Positions 33,518-41,493 of a stretch of DNA of 64,000 nt are shown here, one piece after another. How positions within the stretch are numbered: position 1 is the first letter of the stretch; every line of letters starts with the position of its first letter. The DNA is from DATKAS01 sp963733765 (lineage in GTDB: Bacteria; Actinomycetota; Acidimicrobiia; Acidimicrobiales; DATKAS01), in the NCBI GenBank assembly GCA_963733765.1, contig CAVTEI010000003.1, positions 1,426,001 to 1,490,000 of the forward strand. The letters run 5' to 3'. The notes below the pieces were generated by a model. That model made no database searches and was not told where the DNA came from. It saw only the letters and a program-made list of their open reading frames with translations. A program made the translations under genes and the position numbers.

Positions 33518-35452
33518 GTGACCACACTGCCCCTCTGGACGCCGTCCGCCGAGCGGGTCGCGGCGTCGGCGATGCATCGCTTCCGCCAACGCGCCGGCCT
33601 GCACGACGCGACGGCGCTCCACCGATGGAGCGTGGAGCAACCCGATCGGTTCTGGCGGGAGGCGTGGAATGCGTGTGGAGTCATCGGAGCGCGCGGCGAG
33701 GTCGCCCTCGACCCAGGCGACGGCACGATCGCTGGCGCGCGGTTCTTTCCCGAGGCATCGCTGAACCTCGCCGAGAACCTGCTCGCGGGGCCCGATGACG
33801 AGGCGACGCCCGCGATCGCGTTCGAGCGGGAGGACGGCACGCGACGCACGATCACCTGGGGACAGCTGCGGGTGTCGGTCGCGGCCACCGCCGTGAGCAT
33901 GCGGGTCGCCGGCGTGCAACCTGGCGATCGGGTGGCGGCTTGGATGCCGAACCTGCCTGAGACCGTCATCGCGTTCCTCGCCGCGAACGCGGTCGGAGCG
34001 ATCTTCTCGTCGACCTCGGCGGACTTCGGCACCGCCGGCGTCATCGATCGCTTCGGACAGATCGAACCCGTCCTGCTGTTCGCGGCCGACGGCTACTTGT
34101 ACGGAGGCAAGCGCTTCGACTGCCTCGACCGTCTCGCCGAGATCCGAGCCGGCCTGCCGACGGTCCGCACGACGGTCGTCACGGGCAACCTCCGCGACGA
34201 GCCCGATCTCCGGGGCAACGATGCTGGCGTCGTGTCGTTCGGCGACTTCACGGCCGATGGCACGGGCTCGCTCTCGTTCGAGCGGGGGCCGTTCGACCGG
34301 CCGGCCGCCATCCTCTATTCGTCCGGTACGACCGGCCCGCCGAAGTGCATCGTGCATCGAGCCGGCGGCATCCTGCTCAAGCACCTCACGGAGCACCAGC
34401 TGCATTGCGACGTGCGGGCGGACGATGTCGTCTTCTACTTCACGACGTGCGGCTGGATGATGTGGAACTGGCTCGTGTCCGCGCTGGCGTCGAAGGCGAC
34501 GATCGTGCTGTTCGACGGCAGCCCGATCCATCCCTCGCCGGCCGTGCTGTTCGATGTGGTCGATCGCCATCGCGTCACGCTGATGGGCGTCTCCGCGAAG
34601 TACATCGACGGCGTGGCCAAAGGGGGGCTGCGGCCCGTCGACACTCATCGACTCGACTCGCTGCGCACGATCTGCTCGACGGGCTCTCCCCTGTCACCCG
34701 AAGGGTTCGCGTACGTGTACGACGCGGTGAAGGAGGACGTCCACCTCGCGTCGATCTCGGGCGGCACCGATCTGTGCGGTTGCTTCGTCGCGGGCGATCC
34801 GACCCGACCGGTCTGGGCGGGTGAGATCCAAGGACCGGTGCTCGGGATGGCCGTCGACGTCTGGGACGAGGACGGCCGGCCGGCGCCGATCGGCGAGAAG
34901 GGTGAGCTCGTGTGCACTGGCCCGTTCCCCTCGACGCCGGTGGGGTTTTGGGGCGACCGCGACGGTTCGACGTACCGCCGCGCGTACTTCGAGCGATTCC
35001 CCGGCGTCTGGGCGCACGGCGACTTCGCGTCGTGGACCGAGCACGGCGGCATGGTGATCCATGGGCGCAGCGACGCGACGCTCAACGCGTCCGGCGTGCG
35101 CATCGGCACTGCCGAGATCTATCGGCAGGTCGAGCGGCTCCCCGAGGTGCTCGAGTCGGTCGCAGTCGGGCAGGAGTGGGACGGCGACACGCGCATCGTG
35201 CTATTCGTGCGCCTCGCGGAGGGCAGCGCGCTCGACGACGCATTGCGAGCGCGCATCAAGCAGACACTGCGCGACAACTGCTCGCCCCGGCACGTTCCCG
35301 CGGTGATCGGCGCGGTGTCCGACATCCCTCGCACCCGCAGCGGCAAGATCAGCGAGCTGGCTGTCACCGACGTCGTCAACGGTCGGGCGGTGCGCAACAC
35401 CGAGGCCCTCGCCAACCCGGAGGCCCTCGCGCAGTTCGCCCCGCCCTCGTAG
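33518..35452 (+). CDS. Acetoacetate-CoA ligase
   Basis: 644 residues from GTG 33518. The adenylate-forming signature is in LYSSGTTGPPKCIVH; FPEASLNLAENLLAG and GNRVAAWMPN-like segments, then WMMWNWLVSALASKATIVLFDGSP, fit acetoacetyl-CoA synthetase rather than acetyl-CoA synthetase. The C-terminal SGKISELAV carries the conserved, acetylatable lysine. The enzyme activates acetoacetate with ATP and CoA in the cytoplasm, linking ketone bodies to lipid or polyhydroxyalkanoate metabolism. No apparent operon partner other than the small unknown gene nine bases downstream. Confidence 0.9.
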   Translation: MTTLPLWTPSAERVAASAMHRFRQRAGLHDATALHRWSVEQPDRFWREAWNACGVIGARGEVALDPGDGTIAGARFFPEASLNLAENLLAGPDDEATPAIAFEREDGTRRTITWGQLRVSVAATAVSMRVAGVQPGDRVAAWMPNLPETVIAFLAANAVGAIFSSTSADFGTAGVIDRFGQIEPVLLFAADGYLYGGKRFDCLDRLAEIRAGLPTVRTTVVTGNLRDEPDLRGNDAGVVSFGDFTADGTGSLSFERGPFDRPAAILYSSGTTGPPKCIVHRAGGILLKHLTEHQLHCDVRADDVVFYFTTCGWMMWNWLVSALASKATIVLFDGSPIHPSPAVLFDVVDRHRVTLMGVSAKYIDGVAKGGLRPVDTHRLDSLRTICSTGSPLSPEGFAYVYDAVKEDVHLASISGGTDLCGCFVAGDPTRPVWAGEIQGPVLGMAVDVWDEDGRPAPIGEKGELVCTGPFPSTPVGFWGDRDGSTYRRAYFERFPGVWAHGDFASWTEHGGMVIHGRSDATLNASGVRIGTAEIYRQVERLPEVLESVAVGQEWDGDTRIVLFVRLAEGSALDDALRARIKQTLRDNCSPRHVPAVIGAVSDIPRTRSGKISELAVTDVVNGRAVRNTEALANPEALAQFAPPS

Positions 35453-35461
35453 GCTGCGCCG

Positions 35462-36049
35462 GTGCCGACCGCCCTCGGCTTCCGGACGCATTCGGGTTGG
35501 ACCGTCATGTGCGCGGTCACGAGCGGCTCGCCTGCGAGCATCGACCTGTGCCGCCGGCTCGAGCTGTGTCCACCGACCCTGCCTCGCCAGGCGTATCACG
35601 CGATCGTGCACGATGGCCTCGACCTGACGGCCGGTGAGCGCCTCATCCGCAAAGTCGCCGAGGCGTCGGTGAAGTCGGCCCGCGCCGCGATGCGCGCCAC
35701 GATGCGCGCCACCAAGGACCTCGTCGCGGTCGCGGTCGTTGCCGAGCCGCGCGACCTGCCCGGCCTCGAGCGCATCCTCAAGTCCCACGCGTTGCTGCAT
35801 TCCGCGGAGGGCGACATGTACCGCGAGGTGGTCGTCGATGCCGCCGAACGGGAGGGCATCCCCGCGTTTCATTTCCCGTCGAGCGAGCTGCGGGCCGAGC
35901 CCCAAGACGCCTTGATGAAGGCGTTCGGGGCGGCCGTGGGAACGCCGTGGCAGCAGGAGCACAAGGACGCGGCGCGCGCCGCGCTCAGGGCGCTGGCTTC
36001 GGTGCCCGCAGCGGCACGAGCGCCTCGGTCACGCGCTGGAGCTCGTTGA
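35462..36049 (+). CDS. Conserved hypothetical protein
   Basis: 195 residues starting MPTALGFRTHSGWTVMCAVTSG. It begins with a strand-turn-strand likely to be a ribonuclease-H- or P-loop-like core, continues with a helical segment (RLIRKVAEASVKSARAAMRATMRATKD) and ends in an alanine/arginine-rich tail. No catalytic motif recognised. It starts nine bases after the acetoacetyl-CoA synthetase gene and overlaps the flavin reductase tail to tail by 65 bases; part of the low-complexity tail may be an artefact of a missed stop. Confidence 0.65.
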   Translation: MPTALGFRTHSGWTVMCAVTSGSPASIDLCRRLELCPPTLPRQAYHAIVHDGLDLTAGERLIRKVAEASVKSARAAMRATMRATKDLVAVAVVAEPRDLPGLERILKSHALLHSAEGDMYREVVVDAAEREGIPAFHFPSSELRAEPQDALMKAFGAAVGTPWQQEHKDAARAALRALASVPAAARAPRSRAGAR

Positions 36050-36569
36050 GCATCGCCGTGGCCTGCGTCTCGAAATCCTCGGTCGCCTTGAAGACGCCGT
36101 CCTCGACGTGTTTCGCAACCCAGGGGATGTAGACGGCCTCTGAGAGCGGCCACATCTTGATGACGACACAGACGGGTTTGATCGCTTGCACCGCGCGTGT
36201 GCCGCCGGCGACTCCGCCGTAGCTCACGAAGCCGACCGGCTTGTACGCCCATTCCCGCAGCAGGTAGTCGATCGCGTTCTTGAGCGCGGCGGTGTAGCCG
36301 TGGTTGTACTCGGCCATCACGAACACGAACGCGTCCGCGGCGTCTACCCGCGCACTCCAGTCCAGCGTGTGCTGCTTCGTGTACGTCGCGAGCCGGGGGT
36401 GGTTCGGCTCGTCCATCAACGGCAGGTTCAGCTCGGCGAGGTCGACGAAGTCGATGTCGAAGCCCCCGTGCGCCTCGGCCTGTGCGTGGAACCAGTCGGC
36501 CACCGTGCGTCCGACCCGGACGGGCCGGGTGCTCGACACGATGATCATCAGGCGTGGTATCGAGCTCAC
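35985..36569 (-). CDS. NADPH-dependent FMN reductase family protein
   Basis: 194 residues from GTG 36569, which overlaps the YczE stop (GTGA). MIIVSSTRPVRVGRTVADWF is the first strand and phosphate loop of the flavodoxin-like fold; FVFVMAEYNHGYTAALKNAIDYL is the second FMN-binding segment. These reductases reduce FMN, azo dyes, quinones or chromate with NAD(P)H. The GTG may be replaced by ATG 36548 if the first seven residues are not needed. The alanine-rich C-terminus overlaps the hypothetical gene on the other strand. Confidence 0.85.
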   Translation of the reverse strand: MSSIPRLMIIVSSTRPVRVGRTVADWFHAQAEAHGGFDIDFVDLAELNLPLMDEPNHPRLATYTKQHTLDWSARVDAADAFVFVMAEYNHGYTAALKNAIDYLLREWAYKPVGFVSYGGVAGGTRAVQAIKPVCVVIKMWPLSEAVYIPWVAKHVEDGVFKATEDFETQATAMLNELQRVTEALVPLRAPKPAP

Positions 36570-37159
36570 GCAGCCACCTTGTCTGTCACCGTCAGTCTCG
36601 GCAAGAGCATGTGCACGAGCGGCCCGATGCAGAGCGCGTAGAGCGCCGTGCCGACCCCGACCGTGCCGCCGAGCAGCCAGCCCAGCGTCAGGACCGTGAG
36701 CTCGATGACCGTGCGGGCCGCCCGGACCGAGTAGCCACGAGCGGCGAGCCCGGTCATGAGGCCGTCGCGCGGTCCGGGCCCGAGCCGGGCCCCGATGTAG
36801 AGCGCGGTCGCGAGGGCATTCAGCAGGATCGCGCCCAGCATGAAGGCGACTCGAGCCGCTATCGGGTCGGGTTTCGGGAGCACGAGCAGCACCCCGTCGA
36901 TCACGAGGCCGACCATGATCACGTTGCTCACCGTGCCGAGGCCAGGACGCTGACCGAGCGGGATCCAGAGCAGCAGCACCACGACCCCGACGAGGATGCC
37001 GACGGTGCCGATCGGGATGCCGGTGCGGTCCGACAGGCCCTGGTGGAACACATCCCACGGGGCGAGCCCGAGGCGGGCCTGCACGAGCAGGGCGACGCTC
37101 AGCCCGAAGAGGAACAGGCCCACGTACAAGTACACGAGTCGCCGAGTGAATGTTGACAT
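36566..37159 (-). CDS. YczE/YyaS/YitT family membrane protein
   Basis: 197 residues with five predicted helices. LFGLSVALLVQARLGLAPWDVFHQGLS and LGPGPRDGLMTGLAARGYSVRAARTVIE are hallmarks of YczE-like permeases, whose substrates are unknown. The ATG is inside a perfect 14-bp palindrome (37152-37165) that also lies in the promoter of the divergent MarR gene, so a MarR dimer there could block both. Downstream is the flavin reductase with a four-base overlap. Confidence 0.8.
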   Translation of the reverse strand: MSTFTRRLVYLYVGLFLFGLSVALLVQARLGLAPWDVFHQGLSDRTGIPIGTVGILVGVVVLLLWIPLGQRPGLGTVSNVIMVGLVIDGVLLVLPKPDPIAARVAFMLGAILLNALATALYIGARLGPGPRDGLMTGLAARGYSVRAARTVIELTVLTLGWLLGGTVGVGTALYALCIGPLVHMLLPRLTVTDKVAA

Positions 37160-37179
37160 GTCAACCAAGACCGTACACT
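37152..37179 (+). promoter_or_regulatory. 14-bp palindrome and leaderless promoter of marR, overlapping the YczE start
   Basis: GTTGACATGTCAAC (37152-37165) is a perfect palindrome. It includes TTGACA (37153-37158) as a -35, and TACACT (37174-37179) follows after 15 bases. With +1 at 37186, the GTG start of the MarR gene, transcription would be leaderless. The same palindrome holds the ATG of the YczE gene on the other strand. Confidence 0.6.
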
Positions 37180-37185
37180 GTCGCT

Positions 37186-37668
37186 GTGGCCGATGCGAAG
37201 TGGCTTTCCGACGACGAAGAGCGGGCGTGGCGGGGGTACCTGCGCATGCGCACGCTGCTCACCGCGCAGATCGGCCGAGATCTCGTGGATGACTCCGGGC
37301 TCTCGGACCCCGACTACACCGTGCTGTCCAACCTCTCCGAGGCTGAGGGCCACCGTTGGCGGCTGAACGAGCTCGCGGCACGCATGCTCTGGTCGAAGAG
37401 CCGCCTCTCCCACCAGATCGCTCGCATGCAGGAGCGCGGCCTCGTCGCGCGTGAGGACTGCGTCACCGACGGGCGCGGTGCGTTCGTCGTGCTCACGACG
37501 AACGGACTCCGTGCGATCAAGGCGGCGGCACCGCCGCACGTCGCGTCAGTGCGCCGTCACTTCGTCGACCTGCTCACGGCCCATGAGATCGACACGCTCG
37601 CGACGATCGCGAACAAGGTCGTCGATCACCTCAGCGAACCCGTTACCCGCCGGACAGCGCCTGCATGA
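37186..37668 (+). CDS. MarR-family transcriptional regulator
   Basis: 160 residues. The winged helix reads LSDPDYTVLSNLSEAEGHRWRLNELAARMLWSKSRLSHQIARMQERGLVAREDCVTDGRGAFVVLT; the wing has the DGR turn and is typical. It is divergent from a YczE-flavin-reductase operon, whose start codon lies in a palindrome beside its promoter. This is the usual autoregulatory layout of MarR proteins. The 3' end overlaps the MoaD-like gene by 26 bases. Confidence 0.85.
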   Translation: MADAKWLSDDEERAWRGYLRMRTLLTAQIGRDLVDDSGLSDPDYTVLSNLSEAEGHRWRLNELAARMLWSKSRLSHQIARMQERGLVAREDCVTDGRGAFVVLTTNGLRAIKAAAPPHVASVRRHFVDLLTAHEIDTLATIANKVVDHLSEPVTRRTAPA

Positions 37669-37903
37669 TCGTGATCTCGTCGGAGGGCGCGACAGAGGTG
37701 GAGAGATCGCGCACCGCGTCCTGATTGATCCAGATCTTCATGTGCGTGCGCAGCCGACCTTGTTCATCGACGACCCGGAAGCGCATGCCGGGAAACTGAC
37801 GGTCGAGGTCGCGCAGCAGCTCGTCGACTGTGCCGCCGTCGCCGTCGACCCACGCCTTCTGCTCCGTGTACGAGCGGAGCGGCGACGGGATGCGCACCTT
37901 CAT
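37643..37903 (-). CDS. MoaD/ThiS ubiquitin-like protein
   Basis: 86 residues, starting MKVRIPSPLRSYTEQKAWVDGDGG and ending IMQALSGG. The C-terminal Gly-Gly is the adenylation/thiocarboxylation site of sulfur-carrier beta-grasp proteins. No moaE, thiG or adenylating enzyme is nearby. The upstream partner is a BNR-repeat protein (ten-base gap); I know MoaD-BNR pairs from other bacteria, but without a proven function. Confidence 0.8.
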   Translation of the reverse strand: MKVRIPSPLRSYTEQKAWVDGDGGTVDELLRDLDRQFPGMRFRVVDEQGRLRTHMKIWINQDAVRDLSTSVAPSDEITIMQALSGG

Positions 37904-37913
37904 GCAGGCCCTG

Positions 37914-39020
37914 TCATTCGGGCGCGGCGTACTCGACCGAGTAGATCTCGGGGAGATGCTCGGCGATCGGCCTCCACGACTCGCCCTCGTCGGTGCTGGC
38001 CCACACCTCGCCGCTCGTCGTGCCGAAGTACACGCCGACCGGATCGTGCACGTCAGTGGTCATCGCCTGCCGCTTGACCGTATACCACGCAGTGGACGGC
38101 AGACCCTTGTCCTGACGAATCCACGACGAGCCGGCGTCGTGGGTGACGAACACCGCCGGCTTGCCGTCGGGGCTGGTGCGCGGCCACACGTCGGTGCCGT
38201 CCATCGGGAACACCCACGCCGTGTCGGGATCGCGAGGATGCAACTCGATCGGAAAGCCAATGTCGCCGACGTCGCGCGGCATGTTGTCGCCGATGCGCTC
38301 CCACCGTCCTTCCGGTCGCTCCATCCGGTAGATGCCGCAGTGGTTCTGCTGATAGAGGCGGTCAGGGCGCAGCGGATGCAGACGCATGGTGTGAGGGTCC
38401 TGGCCGAACTCGGGGTTCGGATCGGGGAAGAAGTCGGCAACCGACCCGGCATTGAGCGGTGCCCAATCCTTGCCTCCGTCGGTGCTCTCGAACACGCCAC
38501 CACCGGACAGACCGATGTAGAGGTGATCGGGATCGCGCGGATCGACGATGACCGAGTGCAGCATCGAGCCGTCTGGCGTCTGGTCCTCGGGGTAATTGGC
38601 CCAGGTCTGCCACATCGGATGGTCGTTGAAGCCCGTCACCGGCGCCCAGCTGTCTCCCCCGTCATCGCTGCGGAAGAGGCATTGCGGCGTCGCGCCCGCG
38701 TACCAAACGCCTGGTTGGTCAGCGTGGCCCGGGCTGAGCCACACGACGGACTGGACCGTGCGCTCGAGCGTGTCGCTCGCTGCGAACGCCGGGGGTGAGC
38801 TGGCCTCTTGCCACGTCGAGCCGAGGTCGCGGGAGCGAAACACCGTCGGGCCGAGATGGCCCGTGCGCGACGCCGTGAGCAGGGTGCGGTTGTCGCGTGG
38901 GTCCATCACGACGTGCTGGATGATCTGGCCGAGGAAGATGGGGCCGGTGGGAGTCCAGGAGGTGCGGTTCGCATCCGGAGTGAGCAGCCAGGCGCCCTTG
39001 CGTGTCCCGATGAGCAACAT
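37914..39020 (-). CDS. BNR/YVTN beta-propeller (sialidase-like) protein
   Basis: 368 residues with repeated Asp-box motifs SxDxGxTW: FRSRDLGSTWQEAS, FRSDDGGDSWAPV, FESTDGGKDWAPL, VTHDAGSSWIRQ and ASTDEGESWRP. This indicates a six-bladed or similar beta-propeller of the BNR/exo-alpha-sialidase superfamily. No signal peptide is visible, so it is probably cytoplasmic, and no sialidase catalytic residues are evident; a scaffold or small-molecule hydrolase role fits better. Coupled to a MoaD-like protein. ATG 39020 starts the MLLIGTRKGAW strand common in this family. Confidence 0.82.
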   Translation of the reverse strand: MLLIGTRKGAWLLTPDANRTSWTPTGPIFLGQIIQHVVMDPRDNRTLLTASRTGHLGPTVFRSRDLGSTWQEASSPPAFAASDTLERTVQSVVWLSPGHADQPGVWYAGATPQCLFRSDDGGDSWAPVTGFNDHPMWQTWANYPEDQTPDGSMLHSVIVDPRDPDHLYIGLSGGGVFESTDGGKDWAPLNAGSVADFFPDPNPEFGQDPHTMRLHPLRPDRLYQQNHCGIYRMERPEGRWERIGDNMPRDVGDIGFPIELHPRDPDTAWVFPMDGTDVWPRTSPDGKPAVFVTHDAGSSWIRQDKGLPSTAWYTVKRQAMTTDVHDPVGVYFGTTSGEVWASTDEGESWRPIAEHLPEIYSVEYAAPE

Positions 39021-39053
39021 CGCGCCATCTTCGCGCCAGGGTGGTCGCTGTAG

Positions 39054-39089
39054 CAGCGGCGCAGTGCGCCGCTGGGTGCGCGGAGCACC
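39054..39089. repeat. Intergenic tandem-hairpin repeat, copy 3
   Basis: CAGCGGCGC-AGT-GCGCCGCTG (39054-39074) followed by GGTGC-GCGGA-GCACC (39075-39089), the same two-hairpin layout as copies 1 and 2 but with compensated stem changes. It lies between divergent genes, unlike the other copies, which lie between convergent ones. Confidence 0.7.
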
Positions 39090-39143
39090 GAGGTGTTTCG
39101 AGGGCGGCCAAACCCTGGGCCCCGGAACGGCGTGTGACCTGCG

Positions 39144-39683
39144 GTGAATGACGCCCCGACGCCGCTTCTCGCCCCGCAGGCGGCGGAGTTCGACGACGTC
39201 TTCCTGCACCATTACCCGACGCTCGTCCGGTCGCTGACAGCCGCATGCGGCGACGGCGAGGTGGCGGCGGACTGCGTGCAGGACGCCTTCGTGAAGGCCC
39301 ACGTTCGGTGGCGCCGGATCTCCCGGTACGACAACCCCGTGGCCTGGGTCCGCCGCGTCGCGATCAACAACATGCGCGACGACTTTCGCAAGCAGGCTCG
39401 GGGGGAGAAGGCGAGGCGCTTGCTGAGCGCCGGAGCACCGTCGGCGCTCGAGGTCGATGACGACGAGCCCGTGGTCGCTGGCTCGTCGATCGACGATCTC
39501 GACGCCTTGCTTCAGGTGTTGCCGCCCCAGCAGCGATTGGCCCTCTCGCTCTACTACGTCGAGGGGCTGACGGTCGCCGAGGCGGCGGTGGCGATGTCGC
39601 TCTCGGAAGGCGCCGTGAAATACCACATGAGCAAGGGACGAGCGCGGCTGCGGCCGGAGCTCGAGGAGGCCAGAGATGCCTGA
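39144..39683 (+). CDS. ECF RNA polymerase sigma factor (paralogue A)
   Basis: 179 residues. Region 2: FDDVFLHHYPTLVRSLTAACGDGEVAADCVQDAFVKAHVRWRRI. Region 4: PPQQRLALSLYYVEGLTVAEAAVAMSLSEGAVKYHMSKGRARLRPELEEA. Very similar to the sigma factor at 43803, particularly in the signature PPQQRLALSLYY. Its stop overlaps the next start by eight bases; that overlap length and layout are the same in the paralogous pair. Confidence 0.88.
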   Translation: MNDAPTPLLAPQAAEFDDVFLHHYPTLVRSLTAACGDGEVAADCVQDAFVKAHVRWRRISRYDNPVAWVRRVAINNMRDDFRKQARGEKARRLLSAGAPSALEVDDDEPVVAGSSIDDLDALLQVLPPQQRLALSLYYVEGLTVAEAAVAMSLSEGAVKYHMSKGRARLRPELEEARDA

Positions 39684-40389
39684 CGACATCGACCTGAAGC
39701 AAGCATTCGACCGCGCCGCCGGGTCAGCGCCCTACGCGCCCGCCGCGCTCGCGGGGTTGCGGACGCGCATCCGCAAGGCCCACCAGCGACGCGCGTTGGC
39801 GCGGGGCGGCGCCGGTCTCCTCGGCGTCGTGGCCGTCGGCGGCGTCATCATGAACATCGGAGGCGACGGCTCTGGCACCGAGGTCGCGGTGACGGGCCCG
39901 GGGGCGTCGGACACCTCCGGCCTCACGTCGACGACCTTCGCATCGACGACGGTCGCATCGACGTCGTTCACATCGACCTCTGGCCCGACGGTCTCGACAG
40001 GGGCGTCGACGACGCCAACCGTCACGGTTGCGTCGAGCTCGTCGGCGCCGACGACCGGATCGGTGACAACCGCCGGCAACTCGATCCCGGCGACGACCGT
40101 CGTCCCGACGACGCGGCCGAGCGTTGGGCAGGTGGCGGTCTTCACCGCCGAGGGCGGCACGATCGTGGTGGACTACACCTCGAACGCGATGACCCTCACC
40201 AGCGTGGCGGCGAACCCGGGCTGGACCGTCGCGGAGTCACGGGCTCAGCCTGACGACATCGAAGTGCGCTTCGAGAACGAGGACGGAGACGACTCGAGGA
40301 TCAGAGTGCGGCTCGTCGACGGTCAGCCGGAGCAGGACGACGACCGCAGCGGTCCGGGCGGCGACGACGATTCGAGCGGGGAGGGGTAG
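39676..40389 (+). CDS. Single-pass protein with Ser/Thr-rich stalk, partner of sigma factor A
   Basis: 237 residues. A charged N-terminus (LAGLRTRIRKAHQRRALARGG) precedes one membrane helix (GAGLLGVVAVGGVIMNIGG). A Ser/Thr-rich stalk follows (about residues 65-145, TSTTFASTTVASTSF and so on), then a compact domain GGTIVVDYTSNAMTLTSV, PGWTVAESRA, DIEVRFENEDGDD, VRLVDGQP, and an acidic tail. The compact domain recurs in the paired protein at 44353. Overlap with the sigma gene and the positively charged juxtamembrane segment suggest an anti-sigma factor sensing the envelope; no zinc anti-sigma motif is present. Confidence 0.65.
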   Translation: MPDDIDLKQAFDRAAGSAPYAPAALAGLRTRIRKAHQRRALARGGAGLLGVVAVGGVIMNIGGDGSGTEVAVTGPGASDTSGLTSTTFASTTVASTSFTSTSGPTVSTGASTTPTVTVASSSSAPTTGSVTTAGNSIPATTVVPTTRPSVGQVAVFTAEGGTIVVDYTSNAMTLTSVAANPGWTVAESRAQPDDIEVRFENEDGDDSRIRVRLVDGQPEQDDDRSGPGGDDDSSGEG

Positions 40390-40418
40390 CGCTGCGGAGC
40401 GTTCAGTCGTCGTAGCGC

Positions 40419-40967
40419 TCAGTCGTCGTCGGAGTCGCCGGGGCCGTCATGGCCACGGCGGTCTCCGTGGTCATCGTTGTCGTCGTCGGGCCCGTCGTGA
40501 CCCCGACCTTCCCCGTCGTGGCCGCGGTTGTCGTTGTCGTCGAGCTCGTCGTCATCGCCGACGCTCGTCGAGGTCGCATCGTCGTCGTCACCCTCGTCAT
40601 CGTCGACGCTGGTCGATGGTCCGGTGCTCGAGGTCGACGGCGCGGTGGTGGGAGCGAGCGTCGTGGCCGTCGTCGGCACGGCACTCGACGAGGCTGCGGT
40701 CGACGAGGCTGCCGTCGAGGACACGGTGATCGTGGTGCTCGGCCCGCTCGTCGAGGCTCCCGAGGTCGAGGCCCCCGAGGTCGATGTCGCCGAGGTCGAT
40801 GTCGCCGAGGTCGATGTCGCCGAGGTCGACGTGGACGACTCGCCCAGGGTCGGATCCGACTGTGACCCGACCCCAACCGCGTCGGCTCCGGCGAGGACCG
40901 CTCCGGCGGTGAGCCCGGCGGAGGCGAGCGTGATGATGACGGCGGTGGCAATGGCGCGACGTTCCAT
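40419..40967 (-). CDS. Secreted or anchored Ser/Thr- and Asp-rich protein
   Basis: 182 residues from ATG 40967. RRAIATAVIITLASAGLTAGAV is a signal anchor or signal peptide. A low-complexity stalk follows (STSATSTSATSTSG and so on), coded by 15-bp tandem repeats, then a tail with runs of Asp and RGHDG repeated (GHDGEGRGHDGPDDDND, GHDGPG). Such acidic, His/Asp-rich sequence could bind divalent metals or calcium. Function unknown. It lies on the opposite strand between the two sigma/stalk pairs, next to pair A. Confidence 0.65.
   Translation of the reverse strand: MERRAIATAVIITLASAGLTAGAVLAGADAVGVGSQSDPTLGESSTSTSATSTSATSTSATSTSGASTSGASTSGPSTTITVSSTAASSTAASSSAVPTTATTLAPTTAPSTSSTGPSTSVDDDEGDDDDATSTSVGDDDELDDNDNRGHDGEGRGHDGPDDDNDDHGDRRGHDGPGDSDDD
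40750..40839. repeat. 15-bp tandem repeats in the Ser/Thr stalk
   Basis: Six imperfect units of 15 bases; the central three are identical (GTCGATGTCGCCGAG, from 40780 to 40824). On the minus strand each unit encodes about five residues of the Ser-Thr-Ser stalk. Units at the edges carry substitutions. Such repeats change length by slippage. Confidence 0.85.
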
Positions 40968-41154
40968 GACGGATTGACGCTCGGCCCGGGGGTCCAGGTT
41001 TGGCCGTCCCGGATTCACAACGGTACAGATTCAGGTAAGAAATCTGTCGCTGTCTGGTCATATTGGAAACACGGGCGCGAAACGCCGCCTTCATACGGTC
41101 CAGGGCGGATCCCCTACGATCCCACCGACGCCCAACGCCCTCGAGAGGACGCGA

Positions 41155-41493
41155 ATGAAGCTGATCACGGCCATCGTCAAGCCGTTCAAGGTCGACGAGG
41201 TGAAAGCCGCCCTCCACGAGCTCGGCCTCTCGGGCATGACCATCTCTGAGGTGCGGGGATTCGGGCGCCAGCGGGGCCACACCGAGGTGTACCGCGGCTC
41301 GGAGTACACGGTCGATTTCGTCCCGAAGGTCCGCATCGAGGTCCTGGCGTCGGACGACGACGCGAAGCGCTTCGCGGACGCGATCGTCGAGTCGGCCCGT
41401 ACCGGAGAGATCGGTGACGGCAAGGTGTGGATCACGAGCGTGGAGTCGGTCATCCGCGTGCGAACGGGGGAGATGGGCGGCGACGCGCTCTGA
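41155..41493 (+). CDS. glnB: Nitrogen regulatory protein PII
   Basis: 112 residues. The trimeric PII signature GFGRQRGHTEVYRGSEYTVDF is the T-loop, with Y51 as the modified tyrosine (uridylylated by GlnD in proteobacteria, adenylylated in corynebacteria and mycobacteria). KVWITSVESVIRVRTGEMG is the C-terminal signature. PII reports 2-oxoglutarate, ATP/ADP and glutamine status. There is no amtB upstream, so the more precise name glnB or glnK is not decided. The 187-base upstream region is AT-richer than its surroundings (41030-41080) and is the probable promoter. The next gene is glnD. Confidence 0.92.
   Translation: MKLITAIVKPFKVDEVKAALHELGLSGMTISEVRGFGRQRGHTEVYRGSEYTVDFVPKVRIEVLASDDDAKRFADAIVESARTGEIGDGKVWITSVESVIRVRTGEMGGDAL

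Noticed and set aside
40750..40839. CRISPR array
   Set aside because: Units are contiguous 15-mers in a coding frame without spacers, and no cas gene is present.
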